A stretch of 64,000 bases of DNA from Streptomyces davaonensis JCM 4913. GTDB lineage: Bacteria; Actinomycetota; Actinomycetes; Streptomycetales; Streptomycetaceae. Below, piece after piece: positions 33,170-42,100 of the stretch; the first letter of the stretch is position 1, and every line of letters begins with the position of its first letter. Location: NCBI RefSeq assembly GCF_000349325.1, contig NC_020504.1:3816053-3880052 (forward strand), written 5' to 3'. A program made the position numbers and the translations under genes. The notes beneath the pieces were generated by a model that had not been told where the DNA came from, searched no databases, and saw only the letters and a program-made list of their open reading frames with translations.

Positions 33170-33598
33170 TCAGCTCAGGACGGCGAGGGCGTCGATCTCG
33201 ATGAGCAGGCCCGCGGGGAGGCCGACGTAGACGGTGGTGCGCGCGGCGGGCGGGGCGGTGAGCTGCTGGTCCTCGAAGTACTGGTTGTAGATCTCGTTCA
33301 ACTCGGCGAAGTGCGCCACGTCGGTGAGGTAGACGCGGATCATCATCACGTCGTCCCAGGTCGCGCCGCCCTCCTCCAGGATCGACCGCACGTTGGCGAA
33401 GGTCTGGAGGGTCTGCTCGCGCAGGGTGGGGCCTGCGGGCGTGGGCGGCTTGCCCTCCTCGGCGGGCAGAAAGCCGACCTGGCCGGCGACCTGGAGGATG
33501 TTGCCCTTCTTGACGCCGTGCGAGAACTTCGCGGGCGGCGTGGTGTGGGTCTTCGGGGTGAGCGCGATCTTGTCCTGCTTGTTTGCCTGGCTCGTCAT
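33170..33598 (-). CDS. ridA: RidA family imine/enamine deaminase
   Basis: 142 residues. RidA hydrolyses reactive 2-aminoacrylate and other enamines released by PLP-dependent serine/threonine dehydratases, protecting PLP enzymes. Conserved motifs: KGNILQVAGQVGF, TLQTFANVRSILEEGGATWDDVMMIRVYLTD and the C-terminal AARTTVYVGLPAGLLIEIDA, with the substrate-binding Arg (here in PAARTT). The start overlaps the iclR stop by 4 nt (ATGA). In a cluster with a PLP deaminase this is the expected scavenger. Confidence 0.93.
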   Translation of the reverse strand: MTSQANKQDKIALTPKTHTTPPAKFSHGVKKGNILQVAGQVGFLPAEEGKPPTPAGPTLREQTLQTFANVRSILEEGGATWDDVMMIRVYLTDVAHFAELNEIYNQYFEDQQLTAPPAARTTVYVGLPAGLLIEIDALAVLS

Positions 33599-34356
33599 TC
33601 GGGGTCCTTTGCTGGGGTCTTGCCGGAGTACTCGCCGGTGATGCCGTCCGCGGTACGGCGGACCAGCGGGAGCAGGGTGAGGAGTTCGTCGGCGGTGACG
33701 ACGACGTTCGGCGCGGAGACCGACATCGCGGCGACGACCCGGCCGTCCGCGCCGCGGATGGGGGCGGCGACGCAGTTGATGGACTCCTCGTGGCCGCCGA
33801 GGTCGGTGGCCCAACCCTGTTCGCGCACCTTGTCCAGCTCGCGCAGGAAGGCGGGGGCGTTGGGTGTCGAACGGGACGTGTACATGGGGTAGTCGAGCTT
33901 GTCGGCGAGGACCCGGCGCTCGTGCTCGGGCAGGTCGGCGAGCAGCAGCTTGGCGACGGCGGCGACGGTGATGGCGACGGGCTTGCCGATCCGGGAGTAC
34001 ATCCGCACCGGGTAGCGGCTCTCGACCTTGTCGATGTACAGCACCTCGTCCTCCTCGTAGACGGCGAGGTGGACGGTGTGGCCGCACTGCTCGTTGAGGC
34101 GTACGAGGTGGGGGTGGGCGATCTCGCGGATGTCGAGGTTCTCCATCGCCTCCTGGGCGAGGGCGATGAGGCGGGCGCCGAGGCGGTAGCGCTGGTCCGA
34201 CTGGCGGTAGACCATGCCGTGCTCGTGCAGGGTGCGCAGCAGGCGCAGGGCGGTGGATTTGTGCACCCCCAGGCGGTCGGCGACGGTGCCCAGGTCGGCG
34301 GGGCCCTCGGCGAGCAGCGGCAGGATGCTGAGCGCGCGGTCGACGGTCTGGCTCAT
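33595..34356 (-). CDS. IclR family transcriptional regulator
   Basis: 253 residues: N-terminal winged helix-turn-helix (about 8-68, LGTVADRLGVHKSTALRLLRTLHEHGMVYRQ), then the IclR effector domain (about 85-245, with GKPVAITVAAVAKLLLADLP and the LGGHEESINCVAAPIRGADGRVVAAMSVSAP signature). Between kinase and ridA with 4-nt overlaps on both sides. Probably represses or activates the divergent operons through the palindrome at 35487-35505; the ligand is likely a pathway intermediate. Confidence 0.93.
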   Translation of the reverse strand: MSQTVDRALSILPLLAEGPADLGTVADRLGVHKSTALRLLRTLHEHGMVYRQSDQRYRLGARLIALAQEAMENLDIREIAHPHLVRLNEQCGHTVHLAVYEEDEVLYIDKVESRYPVRMYSRIGKPVAITVAAVAKLLLADLPEHERRVLADKLDYPMYTSRSTPNAPAFLRELDKVREQGWATDLGGHEESINCVAAPIRGADGRVVAAMSVSAPNVVVTADELLTLLPLVRRTADGITGEYSGKTPAKDPE

Positions 34357-35399
34357 GGGGTGCGTACCTCCTCCTCGGCCCGCTGATCGGCCTGTGTCCA
34401 GCCGGGGCCGAGTCGAAGTGTGCCCCAGGTTTCGTCTGTGACGGCTGCGAGGCGGTCGGTGATGTCGTGGGTGGGGGGTGTGGCCAGGTCGGCGTTGGTG
34501 GTGAGGGCGGCGGCTGCCCAGAGGTGGGCGTGGCGGAGGCGCTGCTTCGAGGGGAGGCCTCGGAGGGTGGCGGAGAGGTATCCGGCCGCGAAGGCGTCTC
34601 CGGCGCCGGTGGTGGCTACGGGGGTTACGTGGAGGGCGGGTTCGAAGGTGACGTGGGCGGGGGTTGGTGAGCGGTACTCGATCGCCCCTCTCGCTCCTTG
34701 CTTCACCACCAACACTCCCGGCTCCGGCAGTGCCGCTCTGATGGACTCAGGGCCGCCCGTGATGCCCCAGGCCTCCGCTGCCTCGTCCTCCCCCACGAAC
34801 ACGATGTCGGCGCCCCGGGCCAGTTCCAGCAGTACCCGGGGGCCCTCCGCGTCGCGCCACAGCGCGGGGCGGTGGTTGACGTCGAAGGAGATGAGAGGGC
34901 GGTCCGGCCGAGGCGCTGTCAGCTCCCTCAGCAGGGTCAGGCACTGGTCCGACAGGGCCGCCGTGATGCCGGAGAGGTGCAGCACGCGGCCCGGCCCCGG
35001 TTCCACGTTCTCCACGGACATCGCCGACGCCGCCGAACCCGCCCGGTAGTACGCCACCTCATGCGCGTCCGTCCCCCGGTCCCCCGCCGTGCGGAAGTAC
35101 ACCCCTGTCGGTCGCGAAGGGTCCCGGCTCACGGACGAGACGTCGACGCCGTACGAACCGATCGTCTCCACCAGATGGTCACCGAAGCCGTCCGCGCCGA
35201 CTCGGCTGACCCAGCGAACGGAGTGTCCCGCGGCAGCAAGCGCGCAGGCGACGTTCGACTCCGCGCCGCCGATCGAACGGTCGAAGGACGGGACATCGGC
35301 CAGGGGGCCCGGTCGGCTGGGGAGGAACGCGACCATGGACTCGCCCAGCGCGACCACATCGACGACATCGACGACGTCACGCGCTCCGGTACTGGTCAC
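34353..35399 (-). CDS. PfkB family carbohydrate kinase (KdgK-like)
   Basis: 348 residues from GTG 35399. PfkB ribokinase-family sugar kinase: N-terminal SIGGAESNVACALAAAG, internal DVNHRPALW, and C-terminal VATTGAGDAFAAGYL with the catalytic Asp. The closest style is 2-keto-3-deoxygluconate kinase. The first residues include repeated DVVDVVDVV encoded by a GAC repeat. Its role beside D-amino-acid catabolic genes is unexplained; it may point to a sugar-acid substrate for the lost GntP permease. Confidence 0.9.
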   Translation of the reverse strand: MTSTGARDVVDVVDVVALGESMVAFLPSRPGPLADVPSFDRSIGGAESNVACALAAAGHSVRWVSRVGADGFGDHLVETIGSYGVDVSSVSRDPSRPTGVYFRTAGDRGTDAHEVAYYRAGSAASAMSVENVEPGPGRVLHLSGITAALSDQCLTLLRELTAPRPDRPLISFDVNHRPALWRDAEGPRVLLELARGADIVFVGEDEAAEAWGITGGPESIRAALPEPGVLVVKQGARGAIEYRSPTPAHVTFEPALHVTPVATTGAGDAFAAGYLSATLRGLPSKQRLRHAHLWAAAALTTNADLATPPTHDITDRLAAVTDETWGTLRLGPGWTQADQRAEEEVRTP

Positions 35400-35486
35400 G
35401 ATCCTCGTAGCTCCCCACCCTTGTACTCGTCCTTGTGCTCGTGTTGGCCGAGATGTTAGACAGCAGTTAGCGACATACGCAATGAA

Positions 35487-35505
35487 CGTTGCAAGAAATG
35501 CAACG
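35487..35505. promoter_or_regulatory. Candidate IclR operator in the divergent promoter
   Basis: CGTTGCA-AGAAA-TGCAACG: a perfect 7-bp inverted repeat with 5-bp spacer, 20 bases upstream of the deaminase ATG and 88 upstream of the kinase start. This form and position are typical of IclR-family operators, and an iclR gene lies in the divergent operon. Confidence 0.6.
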
Positions 35506-35525
35506 CTCCTGATCAGGGAGGCCCC

Positions 35526-36791
35526 ATGGCCGCTGAAGCCCTCGCCCGTCTGGCCGAGGAACGCATCGACCACCGCTTCAAGGGCCTCCCGCCGGACGCC
35601 ACGGGCCGCACGGTCGGCGAACTGGCGGCCGAGCGGCGGAACCTGTTCGACGGCGGCTTTGCCACCCCCGTCCTCGCCCTCTCCGCCGAGCGCCTCGACC
35701 ACAACCTCCGTCTCATGGAGACCTACGCCGAACGCCACGGCCTCGCGTTCGCCCCGCACGGCAAGACCTCCATGGCCCCGCAGCTCTTCCAGCGGCAGAT
35801 CGAGCACGGCGCCTGGGGCATCACGCTCGCGGTGCCGCATCAGGTGTGGGTGGCAAGGGAGTTCGGCATCGAGCGGGTCTTCCTCGCCAATGAACTCGTG
35901 GACTCCGCCGCCCTGCGCCGTATCGCCGCGGAACTGGCCGCCGACCCTTCGTTCCGGTTCGTCTGTTACGTCGACTCCGTGCGGGGGGTCGAGTTGATGG
36001 ACGCGGCACTCGCCGGCGCCGCCCGGCCCGTGGACGTCGTCGTCGAACTCGCCGCGGGCGACGGCGCGCGGACCGGGGTCCGTACCGAGGCCGAGTGCCT
36101 GGCGGTCGCCGACGCCGTGGCCGCCGCGCGCGGGCTGCGGCTGGTCGGTGTCGCGGGGTACGAGGGTGAGGTCCCGCAGGCGACCCCCGAGCGCGTGGGC
36201 GCCTATCTGCGCCGGCTGGTCGCCCTGGCCGTCGACTTCGACAAGGCGGGCCGCTTCGCGGACACGGACGAGATCGTCGTCAGCGCGGGCGGCAGCGCCT
36301 GGTTCGACGCGGTGGCGGAGGTGTTCGCGGAGATCCCCGAACTCTCCCTTCCCGTGCTGAAGTTGCTGCGCTCCGGCGCGTACGTCTCGCACGACGACGG
36401 CCACTATCGCAAGCTGACCCCGTTCAACCGGGTACCCGAGGAGGGCGCCCTGGAGCCCGCGTTCCGGCTGTGGGCGCAGGTCGTGTCCCGGCCCACGGGC
36501 GAGCAGGCCTTCCTCAACGCGGGCAAGCGGGATGCGGCGTACGACCTGGATCTGCCCTTCGCCCAGGTGATCCGCCGGGACGGCACCGAACGCCCGGCCA
36601 CCGGCGTCTCGGTGACCGGCCTGTCCGACCAGCACGCCTGGCTGCGGACGACTCCCGAGGCGGATCTGGAGGTCGGCGACTGGGTCGGGCTCGGCCTGTC
36701 CCACCCGTGCACGTCCTTCGACAAGTGGCCGCTGATCCCCCTCGCCGAGGCGGACGGCACGGTCGTCGACTACATCCGTACGTTCTTCTAG
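35526..36791 (+). CDS. PLP-dependent amino acid deaminase, fold type III (DSD1/D-threonine aldolase-like)
   Basis: 421 residues. Alanine-racemase-type (fold III) PLP enzyme of the D-serine dehydratase/D-threonine aldolase family; PLP Lys in FAPHGKTSMAPQLF, the metal-linked His/Asp region near GAYVSHDDGHYRKLTPFN, and the C-terminal VGLGLSHPCTSFDKW with the typical Cys. It should release ammonia and a keto acid from a D-amino acid. GGGAGG lies just before ATG 35526. The next gene starts 16 nt downstream in the same operon. Confidence 0.88.
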   Translation: MAAEALARLAEERIDHRFKGLPPDATGRTVGELAAERRNLFDGGFATPVLALSAERLDHNLRLMETYAERHGLAFAPHGKTSMAPQLFQRQIEHGAWGITLAVPHQVWVAREFGIERVFLANELVDSAALRRIAAELAADPSFRFVCYVDSVRGVELMDAALAGAARPVDVVVELAAGDGARTGVRTEAECLAVADAVAAARGLRLVGVAGYEGEVPQATPERVGAYLRRLVALAVDFDKAGRFADTDEIVVSAGGSAWFDAVAEVFAEIPELSLPVLKLLRSGAYVSHDDGHYRKLTPFNRVPEEGALEPAFRLWAQVVSRPTGEQAFLNAGKRDAAYDLDLPFAQVIRRDGTERPATGVSVTGLSDQHAWLRTTPEADLEVGDWVGLGLSHPCTSFDKWPLIPLAEADGTVVDYIRTFF

Positions 36792-36807
36792 GACAGGGAG
36801 GCCCGCT

Positions 36808-38394
36808 GTGCTGGACCTGGTCATCCGGGACGCCGACGTCGTGGACGGCTCCGGTGCCGACTCCTACCGCGCCGACGTGGTCGTCGACGACGGACGGATC
36901 GTCGCGATCGTGCGGGAGGCCGCGGCGGCGGGCTGCCAACGGCCCACCGCGATGCGGGAGCTGGACGCCGAGGGGCTCGTCCTGGCCCCCGGTTTCATCG
37001 ACATGCACGCGCACAGCGATCTGGCCCTGCTGCGGGACCCGGACCACAGCGCGAAGGCCGCGCAGGGCGTGACGCTGGAGGTGATCGGCCAGGACGGGCT
37101 GTCGTACGCGCCGGTCGACGACCGTACGCTCGCCGAGGTGCGCCGCGCGATCACCGGCTGGAACGGCTCCGGCGACGACATCGACTTCGACTGGCGGTCG
37201 GTGGGCGAGTACCTCGACCGACTGGACCGCGGTATCGCCGTGAACGCGGCCTGTCTCATCCCCCAGGGCACGGTCCGGGCGCTCGCCGTCGGCTGGGAGG
37301 ACCGCGAGGCGACGCCCGAAGAGCTGGACCGGATGCGGCAGTTGGTCGCCGAGGGCCTGGAACAGGGCGCCGTCGGCCTGTCCTCGGGCCTCACCTACAC
37401 CCCCGGCATGTACGCCAAGGACGCCGAACTGACCGAACTGTGCCGGGTGGTGGCCTCGTACGGCGGCTACTACTGCCCGCACCACCGCTCGTACGGCGCG
37501 GGCGCGCTGGAGGCGTACGCGGAGATGGTGGCGCTGACGCGGGACGCCGGGTGCGCCCTGCACCTGGCCCACGCGACGATGAACTTCGGCGTGAACAAGG
37601 GCCGGGCGCCGGAGTTGCTCGCCCTGCTGGACGAGGCGCTGGCGTCCGGCGCGGACATCAGCCTCGACACCTACCCGTACACGCCCGGCTGTACGACCCT
37701 GGCCGCGCTGCTGCCGAGCTGGGCGAGCGAGGGCGGGCCCGAGGCGGTGCTGGCGAGGCTCCGGGACGACGCGACGGCCGAGCGGATCCGCCACGGCCTG
37801 GAGGTCATCGGCTCGGACGGCTGTCACGGGGTGCCGATGGAGTGGGAGACGATCGAGATCTCGGGCGTGAACGACCCGGGGCTGTCGGAGTACGTCGGCC
37901 GCCGCCTGACCGACTGGCCGACCGCCCGGAGCCTGCTGCTCGCGGACCGTCTCGGCACGACGATCCTCCAGCACGTCGGCCATGAGGAGAACGTCCAGGA
38001 GATCATGCGCCACCCGGCCCACACCGGCGGCTCGGACGGCATCCTCCAGGGCACCAAGCCGCATCCACGGGCCTACGGCACCTTCCCGCAGTATCTCGGC
38101 CGGTATGTGCGGGAGTTGGGTGTGCTGTCGCTGGAGGAGTGCGTGGCGCATCTGACGTCCCGCCCGGCGGCCCGGCTGCGGCTGCCGGACCGGGGCCTGG
38201 TCCGCGAGGGCTACCGGGCGGACCTGGTGCTGTTCGACCCGCGGACGGTGGCGGCGGGCTCGACGTACGAGGAACCGCGGAAGCTTCCGACGGGCATCCC
38301 GCACGTCCTGGTCGACGGCCGTTTCGTGATCGAGGACGGCCGCCGGACGGATGTGCTGGCGGGGCGGGCGATCCGTAGAACGCCCACCCCGTGA
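36808..38394 (+). CDS. N-acyl-D-amino-acid deacylase (D-aminoacylase)
   Basis: 528 residues. Zinc amidohydrolase of the D-aminoacylase/N-acyl-D-glutamate deacylase type: metal-binding APGFIDMHAHSDLALL, HLAHATMNFG, then LPSWASEGGPEAVL and GTTILQHVGHEENVQEIMRH with HxxE/D motifs. It would feed free D-amino acids to the deaminase just upstream. GTG 36808 has GGGAGG upstream. Not secreted, so N-acyl-D-amino acids must be imported; the missing GntP-type permease is the obvious candidate importer. Confidence 0.9.
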   Translation: MLDLVIRDADVVDGSGADSYRADVVVDDGRIVAIVREAAAAGCQRPTAMRELDAEGLVLAPGFIDMHAHSDLALLRDPDHSAKAAQGVTLEVIGQDGLSYAPVDDRTLAEVRRAITGWNGSGDDIDFDWRSVGEYLDRLDRGIAVNAACLIPQGTVRALAVGWEDREATPEELDRMRQLVAEGLEQGAVGLSSGLTYTPGMYAKDAELTELCRVVASYGGYYCPHHRSYGAGALEAYAEMVALTRDAGCALHLAHATMNFGVNKGRAPELLALLDEALASGADISLDTYPYTPGCTTLAALLPSWASEGGPEAVLARLRDDATAERIRHGLEVIGSDGCHGVPMEWETIEISGVNDPGLSEYVGRRLTDWPTARSLLLADRLGTTILQHVGHEENVQEIMRHPAHTGGSDGILQGTKPHPRAYGTFPQYLGRYVRELGVLSLEECVAHLTSRPAARLRLPDRGLVREGYRADLVLFDPRTVAAGSTYEEPRKLPTGIPHVLVDGRFVIEDGRRTDVLAGRAIRRTPTP

Positions 38395-38403
38395 CAAGGA
38401 CGA

Positions 38404-39246
38404 CTACGGCTTGGGAAGCACGCACCCGGTGGCGCTGAGGTCGAGCTTGTTGTCGATGCCGAAGCAGGCGGGGATCTGGTAGGTCTCCTGGGCGTAGTTG
38501 ATGCCCTGGCGGACGGTCACGTTGCCGCTCTGGTCGACCTCGCAGGGGTTGTTGACGGTGCAGCTCTGGCCGTCCTCGTTGCCGGTGTTGTTCACGGCGA
38601 CGACCTTGCCGGTGGCCTGGTCGAGGACGGGCGAACCGGACGTACCGCCGATGGTGTTGCAGGCGGAGGTGTACCGGAGGGAGTCCTTCCAGGTCCAGTC
38701 GCCCTCCTTCAGCCGGTAGACGAAGCCGTCGACGGAGCAGTTGTAGATGCGCTTCCAGTAGCCGGATACGACGCTGATGGCGGTGCCGGCGACCGGGTGG
38801 GTGTCGTTGAGCGTGAGCGCGTCTATGCCGTACGAGGACTTGATCTGCGCGTAGGTGCGGGTGAGCTGGTAGATCGCGGCGTCGGTGTCGGTCATCGTCG
38901 CGTAGGCGATCTTGCTGGCGCGCAGGGTGCCGACGCGGGTGCCGGCGGAGTTGAGCAGCCCGAAGGAGCGGGAGGACGCCTGGTCGACGACGACCTCGCC
39001 GGGGCCGGGGAATCCGCTCTCCAGGCAGTGCCCGTTGGTGAGCACGAGGGCGGGGTCGTTGGCCTCGGAGTCGGGCATCCGGATCACGGAGCCGGAGCAG
39101 TTGCTGAGCGACACGGTCCCGGCGAAGTTGACGGCCTGGATCGCGGGTGCGGCGCTGTCGCTCTCCGCCGGAGCGGCGACCGCGGGTGCCACGCCGGCCC
39201 CGGTGATCACCAGGGTGAAGAGCGCGGCGACGAGAGGCTTGCTCAT
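38404..39246 (-). CDS. Secreted trypsin-like serine protease
   Basis: 280 residues, signal peptide to about residue 25. Chymotrypsin-fold protease with catalytic His in LTNGHC, Asp in TDTDAAIYQL and Ser in NTIGGTSGSPVLDQ; several disulfide Cys (CSGS...C, SACN, CTVNNPC, CFG, GCVLP). GAGGGG lies upstream of ATG 39246. Convergent with the deacylase with only 9 bases between. Substrate and trigger unknown. Confidence 0.9.
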   Translation of the reverse strand: MSKPLVAALFTLVITGAGVAPAVAAPAESDSAAPAIQAVNFAGTVSLSNCSGSVIRMPDSEANDPALVLTNGHCLESGFPGPGEVVVDQASSRSFGLLNSAGTRVGTLRASKIAYATMTDTDAAIYQLTRTYAQIKSSYGIDALTLNDTHPVAGTAISVVSGYWKRIYNCSVDGFVYRLKEGDWTWKDSLRYTSACNTIGGTSGSPVLDQATGKVVAVNNTGNEDGQSCTVNNPCEVDQSGNVTVRQGINYAQETYQIPACFGIDNKLDLSATGCVLPKP

Positions 39247-39388
39247 GTGGGGGTCCCCTCTTGCAACAAAGGCAGCCGGAGATCTTCCGGCCGCCCGCTG
39301 ATTTGTCATGCGCATTGTTGTTTGAGGGGGCGGTGAGAACAAGCGGTGATTTCCGGCCACACCCGAGGGAGCGCCGGCACTCCGGGAC

Positions 39389-39976
39389 CTACCTCGGCTT
39401 CTTGGTGCCCCCCGTGCCGTTGCCCGGATTGCTGCCGGAGTTGCCCGGGCCCGAGTCGCCCGAGGTGGCGGTGGGGGCGGCGGTCGAAGCGTCCGCCGTA
39501 GGAGAGGCGGACTTGTCGTCGCGCTCGCTCGCGTCCTTCGACGCGCTCGCGTCCGGGGACGTCGTCGCGCTCGGTCCGGCCGGGGAATCGGTGGACGTGG
39601 CGGCCGGGTCGGTCGCCGTGTCCTCGCCCGAGGGTGCGCCGGAGTCGTCGGTCACCGAGCTCACCGGGCTCTTCCCGCCGTCCGAGCCGTCCGGGGCGGA
39701 ATCGGAGGAGAAGGCGAAACCGGCGACCAGGGCCGCGACCGAGACCGCGCCCAGCGCACCGGCGCCCACCAGCGCGCGGCGCTTGTTGGCACGGCTGCGG
39801 CGCGCACGGCGGGCGGCCCGCCCTTCGGGCGTGTGCGGCAGCTCGGTCGTGTCGTCGTACGCGCTCTGCCAGCCGTGCGCGGCGGCCGGGTCGGTGTACT
39901 CGTCGTAGTCGGGAGTCGACGCGGCCCGCGGGACGTATACGTGGGGCGGATCGTCGGGATGCGGAGGCCTGGACAT
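39389..39976 (-). CDS. Single-pass membrane protein with Ser/Thr/Asp-rich exterior
   Basis: 195 residues: cytoplasmic Pro/Asp/Tyr-rich head (about 1-65), basic stretch ARRARRSRANKRR, one transmembrane helix (about 66-90) and a low-complexity extracellular tail rich in Ser, Thr, Asp and Gly ending GNSGSNPGNGTGGTKKPR. No domain recognised. ATG 39976 is the start closest to the cytoplasmic head; an upstream start is possible. Divergent from the aminotransferase. Confidence 0.7.
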   Translation of the reverse strand: MSRPPHPDDPPHVYVPRAASTPDYDEYTDPAAAHGWQSAYDDTTELPHTPEGRAARRARRSRANKRRALVGAGALGAVSVAALVAGFAFSSDSAPDGSDGGKSPVSSVTDDSGAPSGEDTATDPAATSTDSPAGPSATTSPDASASKDASERDDKSASPTADASTAAPTATSGDSGPGNSGSNPGNGTGGTKKPR

Positions 39977-40101
39977 GGCCGCGCATTGTAGAGACGGGAG
40001 GGGTCCCTGGGACAGCCGTCGGCGATAACCGCCCAAACCGCCCGTCTCATGTGGTGGGAAACACGGCCCAAGCGGCGTTACCGGGCCGTAAGCTCACCGA
40101 C

Positions 40102-41313
40102 ATGCAGGTGATCCAGTCGACCAAGCTCGCCAACGTCTGTTACGAGATCCGGGGTCCGGTTCTCGAGGAGGCCATGCGGCTTGAGGCGGCGGGCCACCGC
40201 ATCCTCAAGCTGAACACCGGCAATCCGGCCGCCTTCGGGTTCGAGTGCCCGCCGGAGATCCTGGAGGACATCCTCCGCAACGTGTCGTCGGCCCACGGGT
40301 ACGGCGACGCCAAGGGCCTGCTCGCCGCCCGCCGCGCCGTCGTGATGCACAACCAGACCCTCGGCATCGAGACCGACGTCGAGCACGTCTTCATCGGCAA
40401 CGGCGCCTCCGAGCTGATCGTGATGGCGATGCAGGGGCTGCTGGACGACGGGGACGAGGTGCTGATCCCCTCGCCGGACTACCCGCTGTGGACGGCCGCG
40501 GTGTCGCTGTCCGGCGGCACGGCGGTGCACTACCGCTGCGACGAGCAGTCCGACTGGATGCCGGACCTCGCCGACGTGGAGCGGAAGATCACCGACCGCA
40601 CCAAGGCGCTCGTGATCATCAACCCGAACAACCCCACGGGCGCCGTCTACGACGAGGCGATGATCAAGGGGCTCACCGACATCGCGCGCCGGCACAATCT
40701 GCTGGTCTGCTCCGACGAGATCTACGACAAGATCCTCTACGACGGGGCCACGCACACCGCGACCGCCAAGATCGCCCCCGATCTGCTGACGCTCACCTTC
40801 AACGGCATGTCCAAGGCGTACCGGGTCGCCGGGTACCGCGTCGGCTGGATGTCGATCTCCGGGCCGCGCGCCCACGCCGACTCCTACATCGAGGGTCTGA
40901 CGATCCTCGCCAACATGCGGCTGTGCGCCAACATGCCCGGTCAGCACGGTGTCGTCGCCGCGCTGAGCGGCCGGCAGACCATCAATGACCTGGTGCTGCC
41001 CGGCGGGCGGCTGAAGGAGCAGATGGACGTCGCCTACGAGCTGCTCACCCAGATCCCCGGGGTGAGCTGTGTACGGCCCAAGGGCGCCCTCTATCTCTTC
41101 CCCCGCCTCGACCCCAAGGTCTACAAGATCAAGGACGACCGGCAGCTCGTCCTGGACCTGCTGCGGCGCGAGAAGATCATGGTCGTCCAGGGGACCGGGT
41201 TCAACTGGAGCGAACCCGACCACTTCCGGGTCGTGACCCTGCCGAACGTCGGCGACCTCCGGGACGCGGTGACCCGGATCGGGAACTTCCTCGACGGCTA
41301 CAGCCAGCTCTGA
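40102..41313 (+). CDS. alaA: Class I/II aminotransferase (AlaA type)
   Basis: 403 residues, fold type I PLP aminotransferase of the AlaA/alanine aminotransferase group. Motifs: KLNTGNPAAFGFECPPEIL at the N-terminus, cofactor region IGNGASELIVMAMQGLLDDGDEVLIPSPDYPLW, LVIINPNNPTGAVY, and the PLP Lys in TFNGMSKAYRVAGYRVGWM. Interconverts alanine and 2-oxo acids such as pyruvate with glutamate. No ribosome binding site; TAAGCT 7 nt before ATG 40102 suggests a leaderless message. Confidence 0.93.
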   Translation: MQVIQSTKLANVCYEIRGPVLEEAMRLEAAGHRILKLNTGNPAAFGFECPPEILEDILRNVSSAHGYGDAKGLLAARRAVVMHNQTLGIETDVEHVFIGNGASELIVMAMQGLLDDGDEVLIPSPDYPLWTAAVSLSGGTAVHYRCDEQSDWMPDLADVERKITDRTKALVIINPNNPTGAVYDEAMIKGLTDIARRHNLLVCSDEIYDKILYDGATHTATAKIAPDLLTLTFNGMSKAYRVAGYRVGWMSISGPRAHADSYIEGLTILANMRLCANMPGQHGVVAALSGRQTINDLVLPGGRLKEQMDVAYELLTQIPGVSCVRPKGALYLFPRLDPKVYKIKDDRQLVLDLLRREKIMVVQGTGFNWSEPDHFRVVTLPNVGDLRDAVTRIGNFLDGYSQL

Positions 41314-41339
41314 CGAGCAGTTCTAAGAACGACTCAACT

Positions 41340-41354
41340 TTAGACGGAATCTAA
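41340..41354 (+). promoter_or_regulatory. Small palindrome before the 136-aa protein
   Basis: TTAGA-CGGAA-TCTAA, a 5-bp inverted repeat with a 5-bp spacer, 41 bases upstream of ATG 41395, and a third TCTAA at 41322-41326. The arrangement resembles operators of Fur- or MarR-type regulators, but no such regulator lies nearby. Confidence 0.4.
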
Positions 41355-41394
41355 GCTAGGATGGCTTCCTGTCAGAGCACAGGAGGCCATCCCC

Positions 41395-41805
41395 ATGTAC
41401 GAACCGATCCGCACCAAGTCGGTCCACAGCACGATGGCCGGCACCACCTCCGACTTCCCCCACCGGACACGCGAGGAGGAGCTGGACATCCAGCTGGCTG
41501 GCCATCTCGCCGCGCTGCTGGCGGTGACCGACGAACTGCGCGCCCAGACCCCGTCCGCCGACCTGGACACCGCCGCCGACCGACTCGCGGCACAGGTGAC
41601 CCGCCTGCGCGGCGGCCTGGTACGAGCGGTCCCCGCGACCAACCCGCGCGCGCCCCAGGCCCTCCACCAGCGGGCCCACACCCTCGCCGGCCGAGCCCTG
41701 GTCGTCGCGGCCTCCCGCGCCGACACGGCCTCCGCCATCCTCTCCGCCGAGCGCATGGACGCCCACGCCGAGGCCCTGGACCCCCAGGAACTCGCGTCCC
41801 ACTGA
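41395..41805 (+). CDS. Conserved hypothetical protein
   Basis: 136 residues, cytoplasmic. AGGAGG precedes ATG 41395. Mostly alpha-helical and rich in Ala, Leu and Arg (LDIQLAGHLAALLAVTDELRAQ...DTASAILSAERMDAHAEALD). No family recognised; it looks like a conserved Streptomyces protein. A strong hairpin ends the transcript. Confidence 0.75.
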   Translation: MYEPIRTKSVHSTMAGTTSDFPHRTREEELDIQLAGHLAALLAVTDELRAQTPSADLDTAADRLAAQVTRLRGGLVRAVPATNPRAPQALHQRAHTLAGRALVVAASRADTASAILSAERMDAHAEALDPQELASH

Positions 41806-41827
41806 GCCCCGGGCTCCCCCATACGGC

Positions 41828-41865
41828 CCCGGTCCGCGCGCACCCGCAGCGACGCGCGGACCGGG
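41828..41865 (+). terminator. 13-bp stem-loop terminator
   Basis: CCCGGTCCGCGCG (41828-41840) pairs perfectly with CGCGCGGACCGGG (41853-41865) 22 bases past the stop of the 136-aa gene. No U-tract. Confidence 0.75.
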
Positions 41866-41920
41866 CGCCACAGCACTGCGTCGGCTTGAGCCGCGGCGCC
41901 TGTTCGCCGTAGGGGTTCCT

Positions 41921-41999
41921 GTTGTGCGGCGGCTGCGGGCTGCCTGTGGCTGGTCGCGCCCGCGCGGCGGAGCCGCAAATTGATGCAGCCCCGCGCCCC
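41921..41999. repeat. Streptomyces dispersed intergenic repeat (partial)
   Basis: The stretch includes CTGTGGCTGGTCGCGCCCGC and ends GATGCAGCCCCGCGCCCC, the ends of an intergenic repeat that I recognise as widespread in Streptomyces chromosomes. It has a GCGGC-GGA-GCCGC hairpin in the middle. Not coding. Confidence 0.5.
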
Positions 42000-42100
42000 C
42001 GAGCGTGTTGCCGGTTCCCGTGTTGTAACGGGACCGGTACGACACCTCCCGTTCACCCCTTTCGGCCAGGAACGTTGGATTCCGCGAGCACGCTCAGCGC

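Noticed and set aside
35400..36824. An N-terminal extension of the PfkB kinase reaching 36824
   Set aside because: The extension runs antisense to the deaminase and has no kinase-like content; the GTG at 35399 gives a normal start.
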